From Thermodesulfovibrio thiophilus DSM 17215 (GTDB lineage: Bacteria; Nitrospirota; Thermodesulfovibrionia; Thermodesulfovibrionales; Thermodesulfovibrionaceae), in assembly GCF_000423865.1 (NCBI RefSeq), contig NZ_AUIU01000013.1, forward strand, positions 170,133-234,132: a stretch of DNA of 64,000 nucleotides, given 5' to 3'. Below are positions 45,794-54,436 of this stretch, piece by piece. Numbering within the stretch: the stretch's first letter is position 1; every line of letters starts with the position of its first letter. Made by a program: the position numbers and the translations under genes. Below the pieces are notes generated by a model, which searched no databases, was not told the origin of the DNA, and saw nothing but the letters and a program-made list of their open reading frames with translations.

Positions 45794-46945
45794 ATGGCAG
45801 ACGAAATTGTAAAACCAGATTTGACTTTTGCAAAAGAAGTGATAAAATCAGGTGGAGAATCATTAAAAAAATGTTATCAATGTTCAACATGCACTGTTGT
45901 ATGTAATCTTACGCCTGATAAAGCACCTTTTCCGAGAAAAGAGATGCTTTATGCTCAGTGGGGCATTAAGGAAAAACTCTTTAAAAATCCTGATATATGG
46001 CTCTGTCATCATTGTGGTGACTGTACAGCTTATTGTCCAAGAGGTGCAAAGCCTGGTGAGGTTTTAGGTGCTGTAAGAAAACTAATGATAAAAAACTATT
46101 CACCTCCAAGTTTTCTTGCTAAATGGGTCTCTGAACCCAAATATCTGCTTCTTATTTTTCTAATACCTCTATTACTGTTCTTTGGAGAAATGGCTATTCT
46201 TGGATATTTTAGTGGAGTTGAAATTCCAAGAGATGAAAATGGTGAGATGTCATATGTTGCTTTCTTACCAGCTGTTCCTTGGATAGATGGTCCATTTATG
46301 CTGATTGCTGCTTTTGCCATAATTTGCTTTTACTATGGAGTTAAACGATACTGGCTTGACCTGACATCTGGCATGGAGATTAAACGAAAGGATATATACG
46401 GCTGCATTTATGAGACAGTTAAAGATATACTGTTACACAAGAAGTTTCAGCTCTGTAGTGTAAATAAGGGACGATACTCAGCTCATATGCTTGTTTTCTA
46501 TTCTTTTATTGGACTTGCAATAACTACCAGTATCGCATTTTTTTATGAATGGGTTCTTCAATGGGAATCTCCTTATCCGCAGACAAACATTGTAAAAATT
46601 ATTGGAAATATAAGTGGAATAGCCTTAATTATAGGTATATTTCTTGTGATTGCAAACAGAGCTAAAAATGCTGTAAAACAGGGCATGGGAAGTTATTTTG
46701 ACTGGTTATTGATTACAATAATTGCGGTAGTGGGTATAACAGGATTTCTTGCAGAGCTTTTAAGATTAGCAGAAGTAGAGACACTCGGTTACGCATCTTA
46801 TATTGCTCATCTTGTATTTGTCTTTGCTCTTTTTGCCTATGCACCTCATTCAAAAATGGCTCACATGGTATATAGAGCAACAGCAATGGTTTTTGCCAGA
46901 GCTGCAATGAGAGAACAATCTATTAAACAGGAAGAGGCAGCATAA
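45794..46945 (+). CDS. qmoC: Quinone-interacting membrane subunit QmoC
   Basis: A 383-residue fusion of an HdrC-like ferredoxin domain and an HdrE-like dihaem cytochrome b. Cysteines C27, C30, C33, C37 and C71, C74, C77, C81 bind two [4Fe-4S] clusters; after residue 110 come about six membrane segments with histidines suitable for haem b (HMLVFYSFIGLAITTS, AHLVFVFALFAYAPHSKMAH). It takes electrons from menaquinol and hands them to QmoAB. Strong GGAGG site; followed by a perfect terminator. Confidence 0.95.
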   Translation: MADEIVKPDLTFAKEVIKSGGESLKKCYQCSTCTVVCNLTPDKAPFPRKEMLYAQWGIKEKLFKNPDIWLCHHCGDCTAYCPRGAKPGEVLGAVRKLMIKNYSPPSFLAKWVSEPKYLLLIFLIPLLLFFGEMAILGYFSGVEIPRDENGEMSYVAFLPAVPWIDGPFMLIAAFAIICFYYGVKRYWLDLTSGMEIKRKDIYGCIYETVKDILLHKKFQLCSVNKGRYSAHMLVFYSFIGLAITTSIAFFYEWVLQWESPYPQTNIVKIIGNISGIALIIGIFLVIANRAKNAVKQGMGSYFDWLLITIIAVVGITGFLAELLRLAEVETLGYASYIAHLVFVFALFAYAPHSKMAHMVYRATAMVFARAAMREQSIKQEEAA

Positions 46946-46954
46946 AAAGCATAA

Positions 46955-46987
46955 TTTAAAGGGCGGATAAAAAAACCGCCCTTTAAA
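46955..46987. terminator. Strong terminator between qmoC and the M16 peptidase
   Basis: A perfect 12-bp stem (TTTAAAGGGCGG) with a 9-base loop, T-rich on the plus side (TTTTTATTTTA) and A-rich before it, so it can stop both convergent transcripts. Confidence 0.9.
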
Positions 46988-46992
46988 AATTT

Positions 46993-48228
46993 TTATTTTA
47001 TAGTATAAACTTCCTTTTCAGAAACAGGCCCGAGAACAGTTATTGAAAATTCTTTTTCTTTTAGCATGGAGGCAATATCTTTAACTTCTTCATATGAAAC
47101 TGACTGAAACTGTTTTATCTGTTCCTCAATACAATAAGGTTGTCCGAGATATAGTTCCTCATAGGCTAAGTTTTGCATTATAGAACTCGGTGATTCTGTT
47201 GAAAAAAGAAGCTGTGATATTATCTGAGCTTTAGCTCGATTGACTTCTTCTTGTTTTAAATTTTCCGGAATATTTTGAAGTATTATATTGATCAGCTGTA
47301 TTATTTGATTTATTTTATCAAGTGCACATGCGGTATAAATACCAAACAAACCAGTATCATAATAAAACGAAACAAAAGAGTAAATATTATAAACCCATCC
47401 TCTTTTTTCTCTTATTTCTTGAAATAATCTTGAACTCACACTTCCACCAATAATTAAGTTAAGCAATGTTAAAGCATATCTTTTAGGATTTTTAAAAGGA
47501 AAAGTTTCAATACCCATACAAAGATGAGTTTCATTTAAATCCTTTTCATATATTTTTACAGAAGGACAAAACTTAGCCTTTTTATTTATTGAGGTTTGCT
47601 TTGAAGTTTTTGGAGTGATATTTCTTTCAAGACTTTCAATGATCTGCTTTTCGTCAAAATTACCCGCACAGGTTATAATGCAATTGTTTGTTCCATAAAA
47701 ATTTCTATAACAGTTTACAATTTCTCTTCTGGTTATTTTTGAAACTGTTGTTTCTCTACCAAGAATTGGTTGTCCTAATCCGCAAGGGAATGCATTTTCC
47801 ATAAAAATGTCATGTACTAATTCTTCAGGGGTATCATATACTGTTCTTATTTCATCGCAGATCACAGACCGTTCTTTTTCTATTTCCTGTTCAGGAAATA
47901 GAGAATTTGAATAAAGATCGCCGATAAGTTCTATTGCCTCAGGAATGCAGGTATCAAGTACTTTAATATAAAGGGAAGTAAACTCCCTTGAGGTGAAAGC
48001 GTTTATATCTCCTCCCATATTATCAATTTCAAGTGATATACTCTGAGCAGTTCTATTTGAAGTTCCCTGAAATAAGAGATGCTCTATAAAATGTGACAAC
48101 CCACTCCGTGAAGCGCTTTCATATCTGGTGCCATATTTTATCCAAATTCCAAGAACAAACGACCTGTAATAATTAATTTTTTTCATTATTACAGGTGTAT
48201 TAAAGGAAAGATAAACTTTTTTTGACAT
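46993..48228 (-). CDS. M16-family zinc peptidase (processing peptidase-like)
   Basis: A 411-residue pitrilysin/MPP-beta-like protease. Inverted zinc motif HxxEH is H46-F-I-E49-H50 in LSHFIEHLLFQGT, with the distal glutamate in the ERSVICDEI region. The non-catalytic second half carries the GGSVSSRLFQEIREKRGWVY motif. Often encoded after pnp in bacteria, as here (6-base gap). Substrate unknown. Confidence 0.93.
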   Translation of the reverse strand: MSKKVYLSFNTPVIMKKINYYRSFVLGIWIKYGTRYESASRSGLSHFIEHLLFQGTSNRTAQSISLEIDNMGGDINAFTSREFTSLYIKVLDTCIPEAIELIGDLYSNSLFPEQEIEKERSVICDEIRTVYDTPEELVHDIFMENAFPCGLGQPILGRETTVSKITRREIVNCYRNFYGTNNCIITCAGNFDEKQIIESLERNITPKTSKQTSINKKAKFCPSVKIYEKDLNETHLCMGIETFPFKNPKRYALTLLNLIIGGSVSSRLFQEIREKRGWVYNIYSFVSFYYDTGLFGIYTACALDKINQIIQLINIILQNIPENLKQEEVNRAKAQIISQLLFSTESPSSIMQNLAYEELYLGQPYCIEEQIKQFQSVSYEEVKDIASMLKEKEFSITVLGPVSEKEVYTIK

Positions 48229-48234
48229 TAAAAA

Positions 48235-50367
48235 TTATTTTTTTGTAACAGTTCTGCCTTCGATTTCTCTTAAAGCTTCTTTTCTGCTAAGCCTAGTTCT
48301 ACCAAGCTCGTCTATCTCAATAACCTTAACAGGAATTTGGTCTCCAATTTTCAATATTTCTGATACTTTTTGAATTCTTTTATCAGCAATTTGAGATATA
48401 TGTAAAAGTCCTTCAACTCCTGGTAGAATTTCCACAAAAGCCCCAAAGTCAACTATTCTTGTTACTCTTCCCATATAGATTTTACCAGGCTCAGCTTCCT
48501 GAGTGATACCTTTAATGATTTCAATAGCTTTCTCAGCAGAAGCTTCATCAGGTGAGGCTATTTTAACAATGCCTTCTTTGTCTTCGATATCAATTTTAAC
48601 GCCTGTTTCTTCTATAATACTTTTTATTACTTTGCCTCCAGTACCGATTATATCTCTGATTTTTTCTGGCTTAACTTTTATTGTGTATATTCTTGGAGCA
48701 TGAGAAGAAAGTTCTTTTTTGGGCTCTGAAATAGTCTCAGACATCTTTTTAAGTATGAACAATCTTGCCTGTTTAGCCTGTTCTAGAGCATGTTTAAAAA
48801 TTTCATAATTAATTCCTGAAATTTTTATATCCATTTGAAAAGCGGTAATACCGTTTTCAGTTCCTGCAACCTTAAAATCCATATCACCATAATGATCTTC
48901 CATCCCAAGAATATCAGTAAGAACTAGAATCTTTTCATTCTCTTTAATTAATCCCATTGCTACACCTGCAACAGGTGCTTTTATAGGAACTCCAGCATCC
49001 ATAAGAGACAGCGTTGCTCCACATACAGTAGCCATTGAGGATGAACCATTTGATTCAAGAATATCAGAGACAACTCTTATAGTGTATGGAAATTCCTCTT
49101 TTGAAGGTATTACAGAGCTTAAAGCTCTTTCAGCAAGATAACCATGTCCAATTTCTCTTCTTCCAGGCCCTCGCAGCGATCTAACTTCTCCAACACTAAA
49201 GGGTAAAAAGTTATAATGAAGCATAAATGTTTTAAATGTTTCACCTTCAAGAGAATCTATTTTCTGTTCATCTTCAGAAGTCCCAAGAGTTGTCGCAACT
49301 AGCGCCTGTGTTTCGCCTCTTGTGAATAGAGCAGAACCATGGACTCTTGGTAAGAGTCCGACCATGCATGTAATAGGTCTTATTTCATCAGGTTTTCGGC
49401 CATCCAACCTTATACCATTTTTTATAATTTTTTCACGCATGATTTGTTTGATGATTTTATCAAACTGCTTTTTAATTTCTAAAGAAAGATCTTTATTAGA
49501 AGTTCCATAGACTTTTTGACTAAATTCCTCAGTATTTAAGCTCTGCAGGCATTCATTAAGCAATTGATCAAGAGCTTGTTGTCTTTCAAGTTTTCTTTTT
49601 ATAAAAAGAGCATGTTCAACTTTTTCTGAAATTATATCTAAAATTGCTTCTTTAATAAATTTATTATCTTCAACATTTATAATTTCTCTTTTAGATTTGC
49701 CTGCTAACTTTTGAAGTTCTTTTTGCAAAGCAATAATATTTTTTATATGAGCGTGAGCGAATTTTAAGGCTTCTACAAGAATTTCTTCAGAACATTCCGA
49801 TGCACTACCTTCAACCATTGTAACAGCTTCTTCTGTACCTGCAACTACAAGATTAAGAGTGCTTTTTTCGGATTCTTCATTATCAGGATTCAAAATAAAT
49901 TCGTCTTCAATTTTTCCAACCCGTATTGCTCCGACAGGCCCATTAAATGGAATATCTGATATGGTTAAAGCTGAGGAAATTCCTATGATGCTTAAAATAT
50001 CCGCTATATTTTCGTCTCCATAAGAAAGAACAGATGCGATACCCTGTGTCTCATAATTGAATCCTTCAGGAAAAAGAGGTCTTATGGGTCTGTCAATTAA
50101 ACGGGACACTAAAACTTCTTTATCTGTTGGTTTCCCTTCTCTTTTAAAAAAACCTCCTGGTATTTTTCCTGCAGAGTATGCTTTTTCCTGATAGTCAATT
50201 GTTAATGGAATAAAATCTAATCCCTCTTTAGGAGTTTTCTCTGCTACTACAGTACATAATACGTATGTGTCTCCATATTTAACTAAAACTGACCCATCTG
50301 TTTGTCTTGCAATAATTCCTGTCTGTAAACTAAGATTTTGGCCCTTAATATTAAGTTCTACTTCCAC
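48235..50367 (-). CDS. pnp: Polyribonucleotide nucleotidyltransferase (PNPase)
   Basis: A 710-residue 3'-to-5' phosphorolytic exoribonuclease, degradosome component. Two RNase PH domains (first GKIPGGFFKREGKPTDKEVL; second RPITCMVGLLPRVHGSALFTRGETQAL, DMDFKVAGT), then KH (KIRDIIGTGGKVIKSI) and S1 (IYMGRVTRIVDFGAFVEIL) RNA-binding domains. Full length. rpsO lies just upstream, the classic rpsO-pnp order. Confidence 0.97.
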   Translation of the reverse strand: MEVELNIKGQNLSLQTGIIARQTDGSVLVKYGDTYVLCTVVAEKTPKEGLDFIPLTIDYQEKAYSAGKIPGGFFKREGKPTDKEVLVSRLIDRPIRPLFPEGFNYETQGIASVLSYGDENIADILSIIGISSALTISDIPFNGPVGAIRVGKIEDEFILNPDNEESEKSTLNLVVAGTEEAVTMVEGSASECSEEILVEALKFAHAHIKNIIALQKELQKLAGKSKREIINVEDNKFIKEAILDIISEKVEHALFIKRKLERQQALDQLLNECLQSLNTEEFSQKVYGTSNKDLSLEIKKQFDKIIKQIMREKIIKNGIRLDGRKPDEIRPITCMVGLLPRVHGSALFTRGETQALVATTLGTSEDEQKIDSLEGETFKTFMLHYNFLPFSVGEVRSLRGPGRREIGHGYLAERALSSVIPSKEEFPYTIRVVSDILESNGSSSMATVCGATLSLMDAGVPIKAPVAGVAMGLIKENEKILVLTDILGMEDHYGDMDFKVAGTENGITAFQMDIKISGINYEIFKHALEQAKQARLFILKKMSETISEPKKELSSHAPRIYTIKVKPEKIRDIIGTGGKVIKSIIEETGVKIDIEDKEGIVKIASPDEASAEKAIEIIKGITQEAEPGKIYMGRVTRIVDFGAFVEILPGVEGLLHISQIADKRIQKVSEILKIGDQIPVKVIEIDELGRTRLSRKEALREIEGRTVTKK

Positions 50368-50385
50368 ATTCTACCTCTTTCGCAA

Positions 50386-50655
50386 TTATTTTCTAATACT
50401 AAGCCTTTCAATGAGCTTTCCATATCTTTCTTTATCAATTGTTTTAAGATAATTTAAAAGTTTTCGTCTTTGAGCAACTAATTTAATTAGTCCTCGTCTT
50501 GAATGGTGGTCCTTTTTGTGTGTTTTAAAATGCTCAGTTAAATAGTTAATTCTTTCAGTAATAATGGCTACCTGGACTTCTGGTGAACCTGTGTCAGATG
50601 GATGTGTCTTAAAACTTTCAATAATTTCTTTTTTTCTTTCTGGAGAAATGCCCAT
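50386..50655 (-). CDS. rpsO: 30S ribosomal protein S15
   Basis: An 89-residue primary 16S-binding protein ([55 protein letters not shown]). I choose ATG 50655: it gives the usual 89 residues and sits five bases after AAGGTGGTGA; an in-frame GTG at 50667 would lie inside that ribosome site. An 11-bp-arm stem-loop precedes it. Confidence 0.97.
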   Translation of the reverse strand: MGISPERKKEIIESFKTHPSDTGSPEVQVAIITERINYLTEHFKTHKKDHHSRRGLIKLVAQRRKLLNYLKTIDKERYGKLIERLSIRK

Positions 50656-50677
50656 TATCTTCACCACCTTTCGTTAT

Positions 50678-50715
50678 AAGGCTTAATTCTAAAAATTAAC
50701 ATAAAATTAAGCCTT
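50678..50715 (-). promoter_or_regulatory. Stem-loop in the rpsO leader
   Basis: Perfect 11-bp arms AAGGCTTAATT / AATTAAGCCTT with a 16-base loop, ending about 12 bases before the rpsO Shine-Dalgarno. No T run follows, so an S15 autoregulatory site or mRNA processing signal is more likely than a terminator; it could still separate rpsO from yhaN upstream. Confidence 0.5.
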
Positions 50716-50813
50716 TAGTAAAGTTTTAGACATCAAATCACTGGCAATTGAATTTGGTAGTGTAAATGATATTAAGAATTGAAGAGGTATAAGTTTATAT
50801 AAAGTTTGTATAT

Positions 50814-52859
50814 TTAATTCTTTATTGAGATAAGACAAAAAGAATTTTTTAATTCTTCAATAAGTTTTAATCTATGCTGATGACAACTAAGTATAATTAC
50901 CTGATTTGAATTAGATATCTCTTGTATTAAATAATTCATGCCTTTAATAAATCTTTCATCATCTGAATGAGCAAATGGTTCATCCAGTATAAAAGGAATC
51001 TTTTTTTCTTTGCTTAAAATATTAGCAAGAATTAATCTGATAGTCAGGTATATTTGTTCTACCATTCCTCCACTGAGTTTTTGTTCAATCTCTTTTTCAG
51101 ATAATTGGTATTCTATTTCTGGCAATTTGACATTAAATGAGAGATCTTTATTAAAAGATAAACCGATGGCTTTACCTGTTATTTTGATTAAAAGTTGTGA
51201 AGCTTTTTTATTTAATTTTTCAGCCCAGAACTCGTGTTGTTTCCAGGTTATATTTTCAAGAACTTCAAGAGCTTTCTGTAAAGCTTTTTTGAATTTATCC
51301 AGAGTTTGTAAGTATTTTTCAATAGCTTGTATTTGGTCAACTATTTTATCAACTTCTTTTTTATGTTGCATAATTTTATCGTATTCAGCTTGTAATTTAT
51401 GAATTCTGTCCTTTATTTCATCTTTCTGTCTGAGCAGTCTTTCTTTTTTTTGTTCATATGCTTCTATATCTTCGTTATTTAATTTTTTATTCATAAGACT
51501 AATTTTAGATTCATAAAAATTTCTTTTTTTAGATTCATAAAAATTTCTTTCATTTTCTGAGAGAATTTGCTTTTTCAAAACTTCAATTTGTTCAGAATTT
51601 TTTATAAGTTCTTTAATTTCATTTTTGTGAAGACTAATTTGTTTCAATACATTAAAAAATTCATTTTGATTATATACAGACCTGAATCTGGAGATTAAAT
51701 AATGTATTTGAGTGTCGAGATTGTCCTTTTTTAACTGTAATTCTTTTATTTCCTGATTTAACTCTTTATTTTCACGACTAAGTTTAAGCTGATAAATAAA
51801 AAGGACAATGCAGAGGACAATACCTGCTAAAAAAATTTTTTTTATGAAAATTCCTGCTAGGATGCTAAAAAGAGCAAATGAAATATTGGACCAGAAATAT
51901 TTTTTAAATGAACTAGTTATAATTTTTGATTTTTGTTTTTTATTGTCTAAATCTTTTTGCAGGCCTTGAATTGTAGTATCATAATCATAAATAAACTGTT
52001 GTTCCTCTAATTTTAAATCTTCAAATTCTTTATAAAATGAAACCAAGTTTTCAAAATTTTTTAACTCTTCATTCCTCTTTTCAAGTCTTTCAATTTCTAA
52101 ACGGCACGTATCATCTTTTTGTATTTTCCACAGAGCATAGGCACTATCAAGCTCTGCAAGTCTGTAATTAATATTTTCATATTCAGAAAGGCTTGCAACG
52201 TAATTTTCAAGAATTTCTTTCTGGTTTTCAACCAAACTATTGAGATATAATTTTTTATTTTCACATTCAGCCAGTTTATTAGTCCATATTTTTATGGCTG
52301 TGTCAAGTTTACCTTTTGTATTAAAAGGAAATAAAACACCACTGTGAATACTTTCATACAGACTTTCTTTGATTTTTGTTAGTGCTAAAGAGGCTGAACT
52401 ATCCTGAAAACCTGTATCAATTGCTTCCTCTAAATAGGATGTGATTGAATAGAGGTCATTCATATTTATTCCAGCCTTCTGCATTAAAAAAGCACTGTTT
52501 ATAAATATCTCTCTTGGAAGATTGAAAATTATTTCTCCGGGTGATTTTTTTATAATTCGTCCTTTCTTTTTAGTCTCGTATTTAAGAACTTTTCCATTTT
52601 TTAATATATGACAGTCTCTGTAGTCTCTTATGATTTGATAAATATCCTGGGCAGCCTCGATTTCCAGGGTAATTTTCCCATTGCCTGGTTGTACAATAGG
52701 TTGTTTTGAAGGATATAATGCTTCAAGTATAGAGTTTGCAAGAATGGATTTGCCTGCTTCATTTTTATCCACTATTAAACTACAGGAATGTTCAAAGATA
52801 AATTCCTTATTTTTATAAGGTCCTATGTTTTCTATGATTATTTTTTTAATCTTCATCAT
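50814..52859 (-). CDS. SbcC/Rad50-like ATPase with mid-protein membrane hairpin (YhaN-like)
   Basis: A 681-residue SMC-like ATPase. Walker A equivalent CSLIVDKNEAGKSILANSIL near residue 30, signature-like KLSGGMVEQIYLTIRLILAN and Walker B PFILDEPFAHSDD near the C-terminus. Long coiled-coils in between are interrupted at about 320-360 by two hydrophobic segments (ISFALFSILAGIF, FLAGIVLCIVLFIYQL) and lack an obvious zinc hook, matching YhaN of Bacillus rather than canonical SbcC. Start overlaps the nuclease gene by 14 bases. Probably DNA end processing at the membrane; function inferred. Confidence 0.8.
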   Translation of the reverse strand: MMKIKKIIIENIGPYKNKEFIFEHSCSLIVDKNEAGKSILANSILEALYPSKQPIVQPGNGKITLEIEAAQDIYQIIRDYRDCHILKNGKVLKYETKKKGRIIKKSPGEIIFNLPREIFINSAFLMQKAGINMNDLYSITSYLEEAIDTGFQDSSASLALTKIKESLYESIHSGVLFPFNTKGKLDTAIKIWTNKLAECENKKLYLNSLVENQKEILENYVASLSEYENINYRLAELDSAYALWKIQKDDTCRLEIERLEKRNEELKNFENLVSFYKEFEDLKLEEQQFIYDYDTTIQGLQKDLDNKKQKSKIITSSFKKYFWSNISFALFSILAGIFIKKIFLAGIVLCIVLFIYQLKLSRENKELNQEIKELQLKKDNLDTQIHYLISRFRSVYNQNEFFNVLKQISLHKNEIKELIKNSEQIEVLKKQILSENERNFYESKKRNFYESKISLMNKKLNNEDIEAYEQKKERLLRQKDEIKDRIHKLQAEYDKIMQHKKEVDKIVDQIQAIEKYLQTLDKFKKALQKALEVLENITWKQHEFWAEKLNKKASQLLIKITGKAIGLSFNKDLSFNVKLPEIEYQLSEKEIEQKLSGGMVEQIYLTIRLILANILSKEKKIPFILDEPFAHSDDERFIKGMNYLIQEISNSNQVIILSCHQHRLKLIEELKNSFCLISIKN
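51507..51553. repeat. Two tandem copies of a 24-bp unit inside the YhaN-like gene
   Basis: The plus-strand unit beginning AGATTCATAAAAATTTCTTT is repeated with period 24 (51507 and 51531), giving the protein repeat RNFYESKK RNFYESKI in the coiled-coil. A recent in-frame duplication. Confidence 0.8.
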
Positions 52860-53985
52860 AAAATTTTGGAATTATCTGCTTCTGAGCAAAAGCATCAAGT
52901 CCATAAAGCAGAGCATCTTCAAGGATTTCCATTTCCTTTTCATCTGCATTATCAATAAGTCTAAGCATTTCATGAATAAATGCACCAATAGTTGTTTCTA
53001 GAGAAGTTTCTTTCAATTTTTCGATGTCAATTTTTGTAAATTCAGAAGTATCAAATAAAATGTTATATTCAGAGAGGATATCTTTTAAGTGCATTAAATT
53101 CAGATATCCCATTCCTTTGATTTTTACAATAAAAAGAGTATCGTCTGGATTGCGATTTTTAGTTTTAGCAGATATTATATTTTTAATCCATTCTACAGGT
53201 TGATCGGGTGTGATTTCGATTTTTTCAATTGAAAACTTGCTTAACTCTACGAATTCTGTTATGGTTGTTGTTTTGTTGCTTTCTTTTGAAATTTCAACAA
53301 TTAACCCACCTCGTTGGCCGTATTCAGATATAGAAGTCGGTACCATACTTCCTGAATAAGCAGATTTTACAATAGTATCATCTGATATCTCTGAATAACT
53401 ATGATAATGCCCCAGTGCAATATAATCAAAGTTAGATTTTAAAACATCTTCTGTATCAAAGGGATGCCAGATTTCCTTATTTTCAGTTTTAAAATCAACT
53501 CTTGATGCGTGTAGAATTGCAATATTAATTTTTGATGGATTAAGATTAACAGTTTCATTAAAAGCTTTTGTTTCTCTATTCAGGCATGGTTTTCCATAAA
53601 GATTCACATTTTCATCTATCTGAAAAAATGCGAATTCAGGCTTTTTAAAAATTTTTACATTTTCTGGCCATTTTTTTAGTTTAAGTATGTCAAGAAAGTT
53701 ATCATTATATGCACAGTTAAGTCCTAATAAATCATGGTTTCCTGGTGCAATAACCACTGGTTTAGGAGAAACTGATTCAAAAAGCTCGTTTAAAAATTCT
53801 ATGTCTTCTCTATAGATTTTATCGTTTTCAAAAAAATCACCGGCAACTAACATTGCATCAAGATTTTTTTCTTTAATTATGTTGAAGGCTTTTAATAATG
53901 CGTCTCTACAGTATTTATTTCTATCTATTCCCTTTATTTGTGAGCCTAAATGAAGATCGGAAATATGCAGAACTCTGAATTTCAT
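52846..53985 (-). CDS. SbcD-like DNA repair metallophosphoesterase (YhaO-like)
   Basis: A 379-residue calcineurin-like nuclease. I choose ATG 53985 (MKFRVLHISDLHLGS) because the motif starts the fold and a -10 box ends six bases earlier; the frame also opens at 54021. Metal motifs: DLHLGS (D-x-H), VAGDFFEN (GD), APGNHDLLG (GNHD), AILHASRVD and LGHYHSYS (GHxH). Pairs with the YhaN-like ATPase as an SbcCD/Mre11-Rad50 analogue. Confidence 0.85.
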   Translation of the reverse strand: MKFRVLHISDLHLGSQIKGIDRNKYCRDALLKAFNIIKEKNLDAMLVAGDFFENDKIYREDIEFLNELFESVSPKPVVIAPGNHDLLGLNCAYNDNFLDILKLKKWPENVKIFKKPEFAFFQIDENVNLYGKPCLNRETKAFNETVNLNPSKINIAILHASRVDFKTENKEIWHPFDTEDVLKSNFDYIALGHYHSYSEISDDTIVKSAYSGSMVPTSISEYGQRGGLIVEISKESNKTTTITEFVELSKFSIEKIEITPDQPVEWIKNIISAKTKNRNPDDTLFIVKIKGMGYLNLMHLKDILSEYNILFDTSEFTKIDIEKLKETSLETTIGAFIHEMLRLIDNADEKEMEILEDALLYGLDAFAQKQIIPKFYDED

Positions 53986-53991
53986 AATTTG

Positions 53992-54021
53992 ATTATAAAA
54001 AGATTGTAAAAAATAATACAA
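53992..54021 (-). promoter_or_regulatory. Promoter of the yhaO-yhaN pair
   Basis: TTGTAT (54021-54016), 18-base spacer, TATAAT (53997-53992) on the minus strand; predicted +1 is the A of the ATG at 53985. No Shine-Dalgarno. Back to back with the HU promoter. Confidence 0.6.
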
Positions 54022-54028
54022 AAAATAG

Positions 54029-54057
54029 TTGACATTCTAGAAAAAATTTGGTATTGT
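54029..54057 (+). promoter_or_regulatory. Promoter of the HU gene
   Basis: Perfect TTGACA (54029-54034), 17-base spacer, TATTGT (54052-54057). Leader of about 38 bases with AAAAGGAGG ribosome site. Confidence 0.75.
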
Positions 54058-54101
54058 TTATATCAAATCCTTAATTTATCGAAAAAAGGAGGCAATAAGT
54101 C

Positions 54102-54374
54102 ATGACAAAGGCAGAATTAGTAAGCAAGATTGCAAGCAAGGCTGAGCTCACAAAAGCTGAGTCAGCAAAGGCACTGGATGCCACACTTGAGGCTATCAAA
54201 GAAGCTCTCAAGAAAGGTGACAAAGTTACACTGGTTGGATTTGGTAGTTTTTATGTATCCAAGAGGAAATCAAGAAAGGGAAGAAATCCAAGAACCGGTC
54301 AGGAGATCAAAATTCCCGCCACAAAAGTACCCAAATTCACAGCTGGCAAATCTTTGAAAGAAGCAGTAAAGTAA
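54102..54374 (+). CDS. hup: HU-family nucleoid DNA-binding protein
   Basis: A 90-residue histone-like protein that bends and compacts DNA. Dimer helices MTKAELVSKIASKAELTKAES, the beta-arm signature GFGSFYVSKRKSRKGRNPRT (proline at the arm tip) and the closing FTAGKSLKEAVK. HU rather than IHF is likely from the KAELVSKIA start; IHF cannot be fully excluded. Own promoter and terminator, so monocistronic and probably abundant. Confidence 0.95.
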   Translation: MTKAELVSKIASKAELTKAESAKALDATLEAIKEALKKGDKVTLVGFGSFYVSKRKSRKGRNPRTGQEIKIPATKVPKFTAGKSLKEAVK

Positions 54375-54387
54375 TTTTGAAAAATTT

Positions 54388-54425
54388 TATTGTAAGGGGA
54401 AAGAATGAACTCTCCCCTTACAATA
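54388..54425 (+). terminator. Terminator of the HU gene
   Basis: A perfect 13-bp stem (TATTGTAAGGGGA) with a 12-base loop, 13 bases past the stop; the downstream arm ends in AATA and an A/T stretch. Confidence 0.8.
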
Positions 54426-54436
54426 AATATTAAAAA

